DNA from: Thiotrichaceae bacterium
GTDB lineage: Bacteria; Pseudomonadota; Gammaproteobacteria; Thiotrichales; Thiotrichaceae
NCBI GenBank assembly: GCA_026992705.1
Contig: JALWYT010000119.1
Span: 1 to 6,827 of the forward strand
Reading direction: 5' to 3'
Length of the DNA: 6,827 nt
Numbering within the stretch: position 1 is the stretch's first letter; every line of letters starts with the position of its first letter. Under the pieces are notes generated by a model. That model saw only the letters and a program-made list of their open reading frames with translations, was not told where the DNA came from and ran no database searches. Positions 1 to 5,670 of the stretch are shown here, piece after piece. Both the position numbers and the translations under genes were made by a program.

Positions 1-665
1 TCATTGTCATTAATAAGCCTGCAAATCTTGTCGTGCATCCTGCCGCTGGAAACTGGTCGGGGACATTGGTTAATGGCTTGCTCGCTCATGATAAAGCATT
101 AAAACATTTACCACGTGCGGGTATTGTGCATCGCTTGGATAAAAACACCACAGGTTTAATGGTTGTTGCAAAAACCTTGCAGGCTCATAAGTCGTTAGTT
201 GATCAATTACAAGAACGCACTGTGAAACGTGAATACTTAGCTCTTGTGCATGGTCAAGTGATTGCAGGCTCAACGATTGAATCTTATATGGGCAGGCATC
301 CTGTTGATCGTAAGCGTATGGCGGTAACTGAATCAGGCAAATATGCGATTACCCATTATCGTATTGAAGAAAAACTGCCACACCACACCTTATTGCGAGT
401 ACATTTAGAAACAGGACGGACGCACCAAATCCGCGTACACCTTAGCTATAAAAAATACCCAATTATTGGCGACCCTGTTTATGGTGGTCGTCCGCGTATT
501 CCTAAAGGAATTAACGAGGAAACAAAACAGGCTATTCAGCAATTTAAACGGCAAGCTTTGCACGCTAGCAAACTTGGTTTTAATCACCCTGCTACGGGCG
601 AAGCCGTTGCTTGGGAGGTTGCTTTACCAGATGATATGCAACAATTATTGGAGCAATTACAATGA
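1..665 (+). CDS. rluD: 23S rRNA pseudouridine synthase RluD, 3' part (5' end outside window)
   Basis: RluD isomerises uridines 1911, 1915 and 1917 in helix 69 of 23S rRNA to pseudouridine and supports 50S ribosome assembly. The reading frame is already open at base 3 (IVINKPANLVVHP), so the apparent GTG start at 33 is an internal valine. 220 residues are visible against about 326 in E. coli RluD; the missing ~100 would hold the N-terminal S4-like RNA-binding domain. The catalytic motif RAGIVHRLDKNTTGL is intact, with the catalytic Asp codon at 138-140. The family motif LETGRTHQIRVH lies near 406-441, followed by GDPVYGGRPR and the C-terminal RQALHA segment. These last motifs point to RluD rather than RluA or RluC. 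The TGA stop at 663-665 overlaps the pgeF start codon. The paralogue RluD is the best call; confusion with RluC is unlikely. Confidence 0.95.
   Translation, partial: IVINKPANLVVHPAAGNWSGTLVNGLLAHDKALKHLPRAGIVHRLDKNTTGLMVVAKTLQAHKSLVDQLQERTVKREYLALVHGQVIAGSTIESYMGRHPVDRKRMAVTESGKYAITHYRIEEKLPHHTLLRVHLETGRTHQIRVHLSYKKYPIIGDPVYGGRPRIPKGINEETKQAIQQFKRQALHASKLGFNHPATGEAVAWEVALPDDMQQLLEQLQ
650..653 (+). promoter_or_regulatory. Ribosome binding site of pgeF inside rluD
   Basis: GGAG lies 8 bases before the pgeF ATG (662-664) and within the last codons of rluD. It supports the start that overlaps the rluD stop codon by ATGA. Confidence 0.6.
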
Positions 666-1405
666 ACAATTTACCGTACAACTGGCTAATTCCTAACTGG
701 GATGCTCCACAAAATATCCGTGCTGTTACCACAACTCGGCAAGGCGGTGTGAGTTTACCGCCATTTGATAGCATGAATTTGGGCGATCACGTCAACGATG
801 ATGCCGACGCAGTGCAACGTAACCGAGAGATTTTAATCCATACGCTAGGTTTACCAGAGCAACCTGTATGGCTTAATCAAATTCATAGCAACCTAGTTTC
901 TAATTTAGATGATCCACAGCCACTTATTGATGCTGATGCTGCATTCACCACCCAAAAAAACAAAGCTTGCGTCGTTATGACAGCAGACTGTCTGCCTGTG
1001 CTCTTCTGCAATACGCAAGGCACAGTTGTCGCAGCTAGTCACGCAGGCTGGCGAGGCTTACACGCAGGAATCCTAGAAAAAACCGTCGAAGCCATGCACG
1101 AACTACCTGAACAGATTATGGCATGGCTAGGTCCTGCAATTGGTGTTGATGCTTTTGAAGTAGGCGAAGAAGTAAGAGAAGCCTTTATCTCTGCCCAAAC
1201 TCAAGCCGAACAAGCCTTTAAACCAAAACCCAACGACAAATGGCTAGCCGATATTTACACCCTCGCCCAGCTACGCTTAGAAGCGATTGGCGTTAAACAA
1301 ATATACAGCGGTGGTGAATGCACATATAGCGATGCAGAACGTTTTTATTCTTATCGTAGAAACCCAAGTACAGGGCGAATGGCGAGTTTAATCTGGATAG
1401 AATAA
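662..1405 (+). CDS. pgeF: Peptidoglycan editing factor / polyphenol oxidase family protein (YfiH, DUF152)
   Basis: This is a 247-residue member of the YfiH/PgeF (multicopper polyphenol oxidase, laccase-like) family, close to the 243 residues of E. coli YfiH. In E. coli the protein has been linked to removing peptidoglycan precursors in which L-serine replaces L-alanine; laccase activity has been reported for homologues, and related proteins also act on purine nucleosides. The conserved metal-site residues are present: His75 in LNQIHS, Cys110 in MTADCLPVLF and His127 in SHAGWRG, with nearly the same spacing as in E. coli (71/107/124). The C-terminal GGECTYSDAERFYSYRR motif is also intact. There is no signal peptide, so it should be cytoplasmic. 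The ATG start overlaps the rluD stop as ATGA and has a GGAG ribosome binding site at 650-653, 8 bases upstream, so translational coupling to rluD is likely. rluD-pgeF adjacency is common in gammaproteobacteria. Confidence 0.93.
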   Translation: MNNLPYNWLIPNWDAPQNIRAVTTTRQGGVSLPPFDSMNLGDHVNDDADAVQRNREILIHTLGLPEQPVWLNQIHSNLVSNLDDPQPLIDADAAFTTQKNKACVVMTADCLPVLFCNTQGTVVAASHAGWRGLHAGILEKTVEAMHELPEQIMAWLGPAIGVDAFEVGEEVREAFISAQTQAEQAFKPKPNDKWLADIYTLAQLRLEAIGVKQIYSGGECTYSDAERFYSYRRNPSTGRMASLIWIE

Positions 1406-1488
1406 AGGGGTTTTATTGAATTGATATATAACGTCATTAGCTTAACAACAATGTATCTTTTTTTAGGGAATGACTGCTGCATATGTGT

Positions 1489-1524
1489 AACAAAAAGCCC
1501 TGCTAAAACAGAGCTTTTTGTTTT
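1489..1524. terminator. Bidirectional rho-independent terminator between convergent pgeF and infA
   Basis: The arms AACAAAAAGC (1489-1498) and GCTTTTTGTT (1513-1522) pair over 10 bp. After one C/A mismatch the stem continues with CTG/CAG, closing a CTAAAA loop at 1503-1508. On the + strand the stem ends in TTTTTGTTTT. On the - strand it ends in the complement of AACAAAAAG, which is also T-rich. It therefore can stop pgeF transcripts from the left and infA transcripts from the right. It sits 84 bases after the pgeF stop and 54 bases after the infA stop. Confidence 0.85.
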
Positions 1525-1540
1525 AGGTATCGTTAAGTAA

Positions 1541-1564
1541 ATGATCAAGTTTAAGCTTGATTAT
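1541..1564 (-). other. Short stem-loop just downstream of infA
   Basis: ATCAAG (1544-1549) and CTTGAT (1556-1561) form a perfect 6-bp stem around a 6-base loop; on the + strand it can extend to 9 bp through a G-T wobble and two more pairs. It lies 14 bases beyond the infA stop on the - strand and lacks a following T tract in that direction. It may be an mRNA 3'-end stabiliser or a weak first terminator ahead of the strong one at 1489-1524. Confidence 0.4.
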
Positions 1565-1577
1565 ATGTGTATACTAC

Positions 1578-1796
1578 CTATTTTCCACGGAAAGTAATAC
1601 GACCTTTACTTAAATCGTAAGGTGTGAGTTGCACGGTAACACGATCACCCGTTAGGATACGGATGTAGTGTTTACGCATACGTCCTGATATGTGAGCAGT
1701 TACAATGTGCCCGTTATCTAACTCAACACGAAAGGTTGTATTTGGCAGGGCTTCTTTTACCGTGCCTTCCATTTCAATATGATCTTCTTTAGCCAT
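1578..1796 (-). CDS. infA: Translation initiation factor IF-1
   Basis: IF-1 binds the A site of the 30S subunit and, with IF-2 and IF-3, controls start-codon selection by initiator tRNA. The 72-residue product has the standard bacterial length and is a single OB-fold (S1-type) domain spanning nearly the whole protein. Recognisable family segments are MAKEDHIEMEGTV, the LPNTTFRVELDNGH strand pair, GRMRKHYIRILTGDRV and the C-terminal YDLSKGRITFR. I chose the ATG at 1794-1796 because it gives exactly the family N-terminus. A further in-frame ATG at 1833-1835 would add 13 unrelated residues and overlaps the -10 box of the likely promoter. A GGAG (complement of 1811-1814) lies 14 bases upstream, a slightly long spacing. 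The gene is monocistronic, divergent from fabD and convergent with pgeF. Confidence 0.96.
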   Translation of the reverse strand: MAKEDHIEMEGTVKEALPNTTFRVELDNGHIVTAHISGRMRKHYIRILTGDRVTVQLTPYDLSKGRITFRGK

Positions 1797-1833
1797 AAGC
1801 CAGCTATTTACTCCGTATATGAATATACTGTTC

Positions 1834-1861
1834 ATTATGGTTGCTAATTTTTATATGACAA
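1834..1861 (-). promoter_or_regulatory. Sigma70-type promoter of infA
   Basis: Reading the - strand, TTGTCA (complement of 1856-1861) is followed after 16 bases by CATAAT (complement of 1834-1839). Each hexamer differs from consensus at one position. Transcription would start near 1827 and give a leader of about 30 bases. The placement excludes the longer in-frame infA start at 1833-1835. Confidence 0.65.
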
Positions 1862-1885
1862 GTTTTTTTTATTAAAACAGTTAAG

Positions 1886-1948
1886 TTTTCTCGTATGTTT
1901 TCTAGAGAAAATTATATAAATTACGGGTTTTCAGCAGAACCGGTTTGC
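1886..1948 (+). promoter_or_regulatory. Presumed fabD control region with repeated motifs
   Basis: The stretch upstream of fabD must hold its promoter, because infA is divergent, but no box pair is close to consensus. TATAAA at 1915-1920 and TATGTT at 1894-1899 are possible -10 boxes with poor -35 partners. Three small motifs stand out: TTTTCT at 1886-1891 and again at 1898-1903 (12 bases apart, about one helical turn), the inverted copy AGAAAA at 1906-1911, and the 8-bp palindrome AACCGGTT at 1938-1945. They could be operator half-sites, but in AT-rich DNA the T-rich ones can arise by chance. Confidence 0.3.
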
Positions 1949-1988
1949 TTTAGGATAAGTATTTTTTTCAGATTAAGTGGGTATTTAC

Positions 1989-2930
1989 ATGGCAATTGCG
2001 GGTGTTTTTCCAGGGCAGGGTTCACAGTCTGTTGGTATGATGGATGGGCTTGCGGAATCTTATGCTATTGTTAAAACGACATTTCAAGAAGCATCAGATA
2101 TTTTATCTCGTGATTTATGGGCAATGGTGAGTGAGGGACCTGAGGCAGAATTAAATAATACAGAAAATACACAGCCTGCGATGTTGGCAGCAGGTGTGGC
2201 GACATGGCGAGTTTGGCAAGAGCAGGGCGGTTGTTTGCCTGTGGGTATGGCTGGGCATAGTTTAGGAGAATATTCTGCTTTGGTTGCTGCGGGTAAATTA
2301 GTCTTTGCTGATGCGGTTGCCTTAGTGGCGGAACGTGCTCGTTTGATGCAAGCGGCAGTACCTGCTGGTGAGGGGGCGATGGCAGCTATTCTTGGTTTGG
2401 ATGATGCCGATGTCATTGCGGTTTGTGAGCAAGCGGCTGATGATAATACAGTGGTCGAGGCAGTGAATTTTAATTCAATTGGGCAAGTGGTCATTGCAGG
2501 TAATGCCTCAGGTATTGACAAGGCGATTGATATTGCGAAAGAGGCAGGTGCTAAACGTGCAATTAAATTAGCCGTCAGCGTGCCATCGCATTGTGCATTG
2601 ATGAAACCTGCGGCAGAGCAATTAGCCGAGAAATTATCAGCAACTGCATTTTCAGCATCGGATATGCCTGTATTACATAATGTTGATGTAAAAGATCATC
2701 AAAGCGATGAGGAAATTCGCACGGCGTTAAGTCAGCAGCTTTATCAAGCGGTTCGCTGGGTGGATACGGTGAATACCTTAAGAGATGAATTTGCAGCAGA
2801 CAAATTAGTGGAGTTTGGGCCGGGCAAAGTGCTATTTGGTTTAAATCGTCGTATTGACCGTAAAATGAAGGCAATTTGCGTTACTGATGCAGCAAGTTTG
2901 GACAAAGCATTAGCTTTCTGTGAGGAATAA
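1989..2930 (+). CDS. fabD: Malonyl-CoA:ACP transacylase
   Basis: FabD transfers malonyl from malonyl-CoA to the phosphopantetheine of AcpP, supplying the extender unit for fatty-acid synthesis in the cytoplasm. The product is 313 residues (E. coli 309). It starts with the family VFPGQGSQSVGM motif (residues 6-17), has the nucleophile elbow GHSLGEYSAL with Ser91, the malonyl-carboxylate-binding arginine at about residue 116 (AERARLMQ), and the catalytic His201 in SVPSHC. NFNSIGQVVIAG and VEFGPGKVL are also typical. I prefer ATG 1989 over the in-frame GTG at 1977: the ATG product matches the family N-terminus and has a weak G-rich site (AGTGGG, 1976-1981) 7 bases upstream, whereas the GTG has no ribosome binding site. 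It is the first gene of the fab cluster and only one base separates it from fabG. Confidence 0.95.
   Translation: MAIAGVFPGQGSQSVGMMDGLAESYAIVKTTFQEASDILSRDLWAMVSEGPEAELNNTENTQPAMLAAGVATWRVWQEQGGCLPVGMAGHSLGEYSALVAAGKLVFADAVALVAERARLMQAAVPAGEGAMAAILGLDDADVIAVCEQAADDNTVVEAVNFNSIGQVVIAGNASGIDKAIDIAKEAGAKRAIKLAVSVPSHCALMKPAAEQLAEKLSATAFSASDMPVLHNVDVKDHQSDEEIRTALSQQLYQAVRWVDTVNTLRDEFAADKLVEFGPGKVLFGLNRRIDRKMKAICVTDAASLDKALAFCEE
2922..2926 (+). promoter_or_regulatory. Ribosome binding site of fabG within the fabD 3' end
   Basis: GAGGA lies in the last codons of fabD, 5 bases before ATG 2932 and 11 before the in-frame ATG 2938. It favours the first of three closely spaced ATGs (2932, 2938, 2947) and indicates translational coupling with fabD. 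Confidence 0.6.
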
Positions 2931-2931
2931 A

Positions 2932-3684
2932 ATGAATATGACAAATATGGATGGAAAAATCGCACTGGTAACAGGTGCAAGCCGAGGTATTGGCAAGGCG
3001 ATTGCAGAAACATTAGGCAATGCTGGAGCAACGGTTATTGGCACAGCAACCACGGACAAGGGAGCTGATGCAATTTCTGCATATATGGCTGATGCGGGTA
3101 TTGCAGGCAAGGGCATGGTGCTGAATGTTACTGAACCTGAGTCGATTGATAAGCTAATCAAGAATATTAACGCAGATTATAAGCGGGTTGATGTATTGGT
3201 TAATAATGCAGGCATTACCCGTGATACCTTGTTAATGCGAATGAAAGATGAAGACTGGGATGCCATTATCAATACCAATCTGACTTCTATCTTTCGTTTA
3301 AGCAAAGCAGTGCTGCGAGGCATGATGAAGGCGAGGGCAGGGCGAATTATTTCAATTTCTTCGGTTGTTGGTGCATCAGGCAATGCTGGGCAAACGAATT
3401 ATGCCGCGGCTAAGGCGGGTATTGTTGGTTTCTCTAAATCAATGGCTCGTGAGGTTGGAGCAAGAGGCATCACTGTTAATGTGGTTGCTCCTGGTTTTAT
3501 TGATACGGATATGACTAGAGAGCTATCCGATGATCAAAAAACAGCCTTATTGGGTAATATTCCTTTAAATCGCTTAGGCAAGCCTTCTGAAATTGCAGGA
3601 GCGGTTCTCTTTTTGGCATCAGATTTAGGTGCTTATATTACAGGTGAAACAATCCATGTAAATGGCGGAATGTATATGGCATAA
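2932..3684 (+). CDS. fabG: 3-oxoacyl-ACP reductase FabG
   Basis: FabG is the NADPH-dependent reductase that converts 3-ketoacyl-ACP to 3-hydroxyacyl-ACP in each elongation cycle. It is a 250-residue classical short-chain dehydrogenase (E. coli FabG 244) with a Rossmann fold over the whole chain. The cofactor motif TGASRGIG is at residues 14-21, NNAG at 91-94, and the catalytic tetrad is Asn116, Ser144, Tyr157 and Lys161 (YAAAK). It ends in the typical HVNGGMYMA. The N-terminus MNMTNMDGKIALVTG is about six residues longer than E. coli's, so ATG 2938 or 2947 could also serve; GAGGA at 2922-2926 favours 2932. The fab context, the 1-base gap to fabD and acpP downstream argue against acetoacetyl-CoA reductase (PhaB) or another paralogue. 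Confidence 0.95.
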   Translation: MNMTNMDGKIALVTGASRGIGKAIAETLGNAGATVIGTATTDKGADAISAYMADAGIAGKGMVLNVTEPESIDKLIKNINADYKRVDVLVNNAGITRDTLLMRMKDEDWDAIINTNLTSIFRLSKAVLRGMMKARAGRIISISSVVGASGNAGQTNYAAAKAGIVGFSKSMAREVGARGITVNVVAPGFIDTDMTRELSDDQKTALLGNIPLNRLGKPSEIAGAVLFLASDLGAYITGETIHVNGGMYMA

Positions 3685-3845
3685 AGATGCTCCGATCCAA
3701 GCTACGAACACCTATTAAATAGAGTTGTTACGGTAAAAAATGAATAGTTGCTGGATTGCTTAGTAACTTTTCAATACAATACACGAAAATTAGTAATTAC
3801 TCCGTGTAATAGATGGCAAGGTTGGTAAGTCGTTGATTATTTGTG

Positions 3846-3877
3846 TTGATTTGAATATATCTTTGTTATCAAATAAT
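3846..3877 (+). promoter_or_regulatory. Weak candidate promoter for acpP
   Basis: TTGATT (3846-3851) is followed after 17 bases by TCAAAT (3869-3874). Alternatively TTGAAT (3851-3856) is followed after 15 bases by AATAAT (3872-3877). Hexamer matches are 4 of 6 or 5 of 6. Another weak pair is TTGTAT (3893-3898) and TATTAC (3915-3920). The choice among them is uncertain; a promoter somewhere in 3840-3930 is likely on context. Confidence 0.3.
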
Positions 3878-3948
3878 TAATTATTTACTACCTTGTATGT
3901 AAATTAAACTGAGTTATTACAAAAATGATATATTTATGATAAATAGAC

Positions 3949-3955
3949 AAAAAGG
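3949..3955 (+). promoter_or_regulatory. Ribosome binding site of acpP
   Basis: AAAAAGG ends 10 bases before ATG 3966. It falls inside the extension that an upstream in-frame ATG at 3936 would add, so it supports the start at 3966. Confidence 0.55.
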
Positions 3956-3965
3956 TAAAGACAAA

Positions 3966-4199
3966 ATGAGTGACATAGAAGCGAAAATCACAGCAATTGT
4001 TGCAGAACAATTAGGTGTTGATGAATCAGAAATTAAGCCAGACTCTTCTTTTATTGATGATTTAGGTGCAGACTCTTTAGATACCGTTGAGCTAGTTATG
4101 GCTCTTGAAGAAGCCTTTGAAACAGAAATTCCTGATGAAGAAGCAGAAAAAATCACAACAGTTCAAGCTGCGATTGATTACGTTAATGCGAATAGTTAA
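3966..4199 (+). CDS. acpP: Acyl carrier protein
   Basis: AcpP carries growing acyl chains on a 4'-phosphopantetheine arm and also feeds phospholipid, lipid A and lipoate synthesis. The product is 77 residues (E. coli 78 with Met), strongly acidic, and matches the four-helix ACP fold along its whole length. The phosphopantetheine attachment site is Ser37 in GADSLDTVELVM, followed by the acidic recognition helix (ALEEAFETEIPDEEAEKI) used by partner enzymes such as FabD, FabG and FabF. An upstream in-frame ATG at 3936 would add MINRQKGKDK, a basic stretch not found in AcpP; the start at 3966 gives the family N-terminus and follows AAAAAGG. The wide spacers on both sides suggest that it is transcribed or processed separately from its neighbours, in line with its usually high abundance. 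Confidence 0.97.
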   Translation: MSDIEAKITAIVAEQLGVDESEIKPDSSFIDDLGADSLDTVELVMALEEAFETEIPDEEAEKITTVQAAIDYVNANS

Positions 4200-4209
4200 A
4201 TAGTCATTT

Positions 4210-4250
4210 GGAAGCTCTACAGTATATTTTTTTATTTAATCAGAGCTTCC
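4210..4250 (+). other. Stem-loop in the acpP-fabF spacer
   Basis: GGAAGCTCT (4210-4218) and AGAGCTTCC (4242-4250) are perfect 9-bp inverted repeats around a 23-base T-rich loop (4219-4241), starting 10 bases after the acpP stop. No T tract follows the right arm (TCCTAGATAA), so it is not a standard rho-independent terminator. It could protect the acpP mRNA 3' end, mark a processing site, or partly attenuate transcription into fabF. The rest of the 171-base spacer holds only a TATTCG tandem duplication at 4317-4328 and no gene. Confidence 0.6.
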
Positions 4251-4357
4251 TCCTAGATAAGATTTACTCAAAAAGACTCTAATATTAAGCCTGAGCCTCC
4301 ACTACGGCACAGTAAGTATTCGTATTCGTTGATATTCTTTTTGATACTAAACTTAAA

Positions 4358-4363
4358 AGAGGG
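4358..4363 (+). promoter_or_regulatory. Ribosome binding site supporting a TTG start of fabF
   Basis: AGAGGG ends 7 bases before TTG 4371. The strong match and ideal spacing, with no ATG nearby in this frame, decide the unusual start codon. Confidence 0.75.
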
Positions 4364-4370
4364 CGGAACA

Positions 4371-5615
4371 TTGTCTAAAAGGCGTGTAGTTGTAACAGGG
4401 CTCGGAATTGTTTCTCCAGTCGGTTCGACATTAGATAAAGCTTGGAATAATATAAAAGAAGGGGTGAGTGGTATTAATACACTTAAACCTGACTTATTTG
4501 ATGTCAGTGAATTTACCGTTAAAATTGCGGGTAATGTTGATGACTTTGAAGTTGATCGTTATATTAAAAAGAAAGATCAGCGTAAAATGGATCCGTTTAT
4601 TCATTATGGTATCGGTGCAGGTACGGACGCAATTAATGATTCAGGTTTTGAAGTAACCGAAGAAAATGCTCCTCGTATTGGTGTACAAGTAGGTTCTGGT
4701 ATCGGTGGACTTAGCACAATCGAGAAAAATAATGCACTTTATTTGGAAAAAGGACCTCGCAAGATTTCCCCTTTCTTTGTGCCAAGCAGTATTATCAATA
4801 TGGTCTCAGGTAATATTTCCATTATGCACGGTTTACAAGGACCAAATATTTCACCCGTTTCTGCTTGTGCAACTGCAACGCACAGTATTGGTGATGCAGC
4901 TCGTATGATCGCCTACGGTGATGCTGATATTATGGTCGCAGGTGGGGCTGAAATGGGTTCCACGCCTCTCGGCATTGGTGGATTTGCTGCAGCTCGTGCC
5001 TTATCCACTCGTAATGATGACCCAACAGCCGCCAGTCGCCCTTGGGATAAAGATCGCGATGGTTTTGTTCTCGGTGATGGTGCGGGGATTCTTGTCTTAG
5101 AAGAATACGAACACGCAAAAGCTCGTGGTGCAGACATCTATTGTGAGCTTGTTGGCTATGGCATGGGTAGTGATGCGTATCACATGACTAGCCCATCAAA
5201 AGACGGTGCAGGTGCTGCTCGTTGTATGCAAAATGCTATAAACGATGCAGGTGTTAACCCCGAAGATATTGATTATATCAATGCACACGGGACTTCAACG
5301 CCAGCCGGTGACGTTGCCGAAACGGTCGCAATCAAGCGAGCATTAGGTGACGCTGCTTCAAATGTTGCGATTAGTTCAACAAAATCCATGACGGGGCATT
5401 TGCTCGGTGCAGCAGGCGGTGTTGAAGCAATCTTTGCCGTACTTGCCATCCGTGACCAAGTATTACCACCTACGATTAACCTTGATAGCCAAGACCCTGT
5501 TTGTGATTTGGATTATGTACCTAATACAGCTCGTGATGCAAAAGTCGATGTCGTTATGAGTAATTCATTTGGTTTTGGTGGTACGAATGGAACTTTAATC
5601 TTCAAAAAGATTTAG
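4371..5615 (+). CDS. fabF: 3-oxoacyl-ACP synthase II FabF (TTG start)
   Basis: FabF condenses malonyl-ACP with acyl-ACP, releasing CO2; in E. coli it is also the enzyme that elongates palmitoleate to cis-vaccenate. The 414-residue product (E. coli 413) is a complete two-domain thiolase fold. The Cys-His-His active site is intact: Cys166 in SACATATHSIG, His306 in NAHGTSTPAGD and His343 in KSMTGHLLGAAGG. The C-terminal NSFGFGGTNG loop includes the gatekeeper Phe400. The start is TTG 4371, which yields MSKRRVVVTGLG exactly as in E. coli FabF and has AGAGGG 7 bases upstream. A further TTG at 4329 would add 14 unrelated residues. The intact cysteine excludes a chain-length factor or KSQ-type homologue. 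FabF rather than FabB is supported by length and by its place after acpP. Confidence 0.96.
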   Translation: MSKRRVVVTGLGIVSPVGSTLDKAWNNIKEGVSGINTLKPDLFDVSEFTVKIAGNVDDFEVDRYIKKKDQRKMDPFIHYGIGAGTDAINDSGFEVTEENAPRIGVQVGSGIGGLSTIEKNNALYLEKGPRKISPFFVPSSIINMVSGNISIMHGLQGPNISPVSACATATHSIGDAARMIAYGDADIMVAGGAEMGSTPLGIGGFAAARALSTRNDDPTAASRPWDKDRDGFVLGDGAGILVLEEYEHAKARGADIYCELVGYGMGSDAYHMTSPSKDGAGAARCMQNAINDAGVNPEDIDYINAHGTSTPAGDVAETVAIKRALGDAASNVAISSTKSMTGHLLGAAGGVEAIFAVLAIRDQVLPPTINLDSQDPVCDLDYVPNTARDAKVDVVMSNSFGFGGTNGTLIFKKI

Positions 5616-5623
5616 TTCTCAAT

Positions 5624-5656
5624 ACAAGTCGCTATACTACATTAATAGCGACTTGT
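5624..5656 (+). terminator. Strong hairpin between fabF and pabB (possible terminator or attenuator)
   Basis: ACAAGTCGCTAT (5624-5635) and ATAGCGACTTGT (5645-5656) form a perfect 12-bp stem with a 9-base loop, starting 8 bases after the fabF stop. The following bases, TTCAACTCTT, are only partly T-rich, so termination may be incomplete. It lies 14 bases before the pabB ATG. It could reduce pabB expression relative to fabF, or stabilise the upstream fab transcript. Confidence 0.6.
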
Positions 5657-5670
5657 TCAACTCTTAATCT

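Larger units (their letters stand above)
3685..3965 (+). other. Long fabG-acpP intergenic region with inverted repeats
   Basis: 281 bases without a credible gene; only ORFs of a few codons occur. No clear rho-independent terminator follows fabG. The region contains the perfect 10-bp palindrome AGTAATTACT (3792-3801), which lies inside a wider inverted repeat TACACG (3780-3785) / CGTGTA (3803-3808). A long-range pairing is possible between CAAGGT..GTAA (3817-3828) and TTAC.ACCTTG (3885-3895). The second half is very AT-rich, as expected for an acpP promoter. E. coli also has a wide fabG-acpP gap with a separate acpP promoter, so a similar role is inferred here. Confidence 0.5.

Noticed and set aside
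1797..1835. 13-residue N-terminal extension of infA from ATG 1833-1835
   Set aside because: IF-1 proteins begin at MAKED, and the extension's start codon overlaps the -10 box of a near-consensus promoter.
1977..1988. GTG start of fabD giving a MGIY extension
   Set aside because: No ribosome binding site precedes it; ATG 1989 matches the family N-terminus.
2084..2521. 145-codon open frame on the - strand opposite fabD
   Set aside because: It mirrors the codon pattern of fabD, shows low-complexity Ala/Thr/Ser composition and no recognisable domain; fabD is unambiguous on the + strand.
2575..3161. Overlapping - strand open frames opposite fabD and fabG (2575-2874, 2744-3031, 2910-3161)
   Set aside because: They are shadows of fabD and fabG; none has family motifs, and their proteins are rich in residues expected from antisense reading.
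3936..3965. 10-residue extension of acpP from ATG 3936
   Set aside because: The added residues are basic and unlike AcpP, and the ribosome binding site for ATG 3966 lies inside them.
4317..4328. Tandem TATTCG duplication before fabF
   Set aside because: Two copies of six bases only; no link to a start, promoter or larger repeat.
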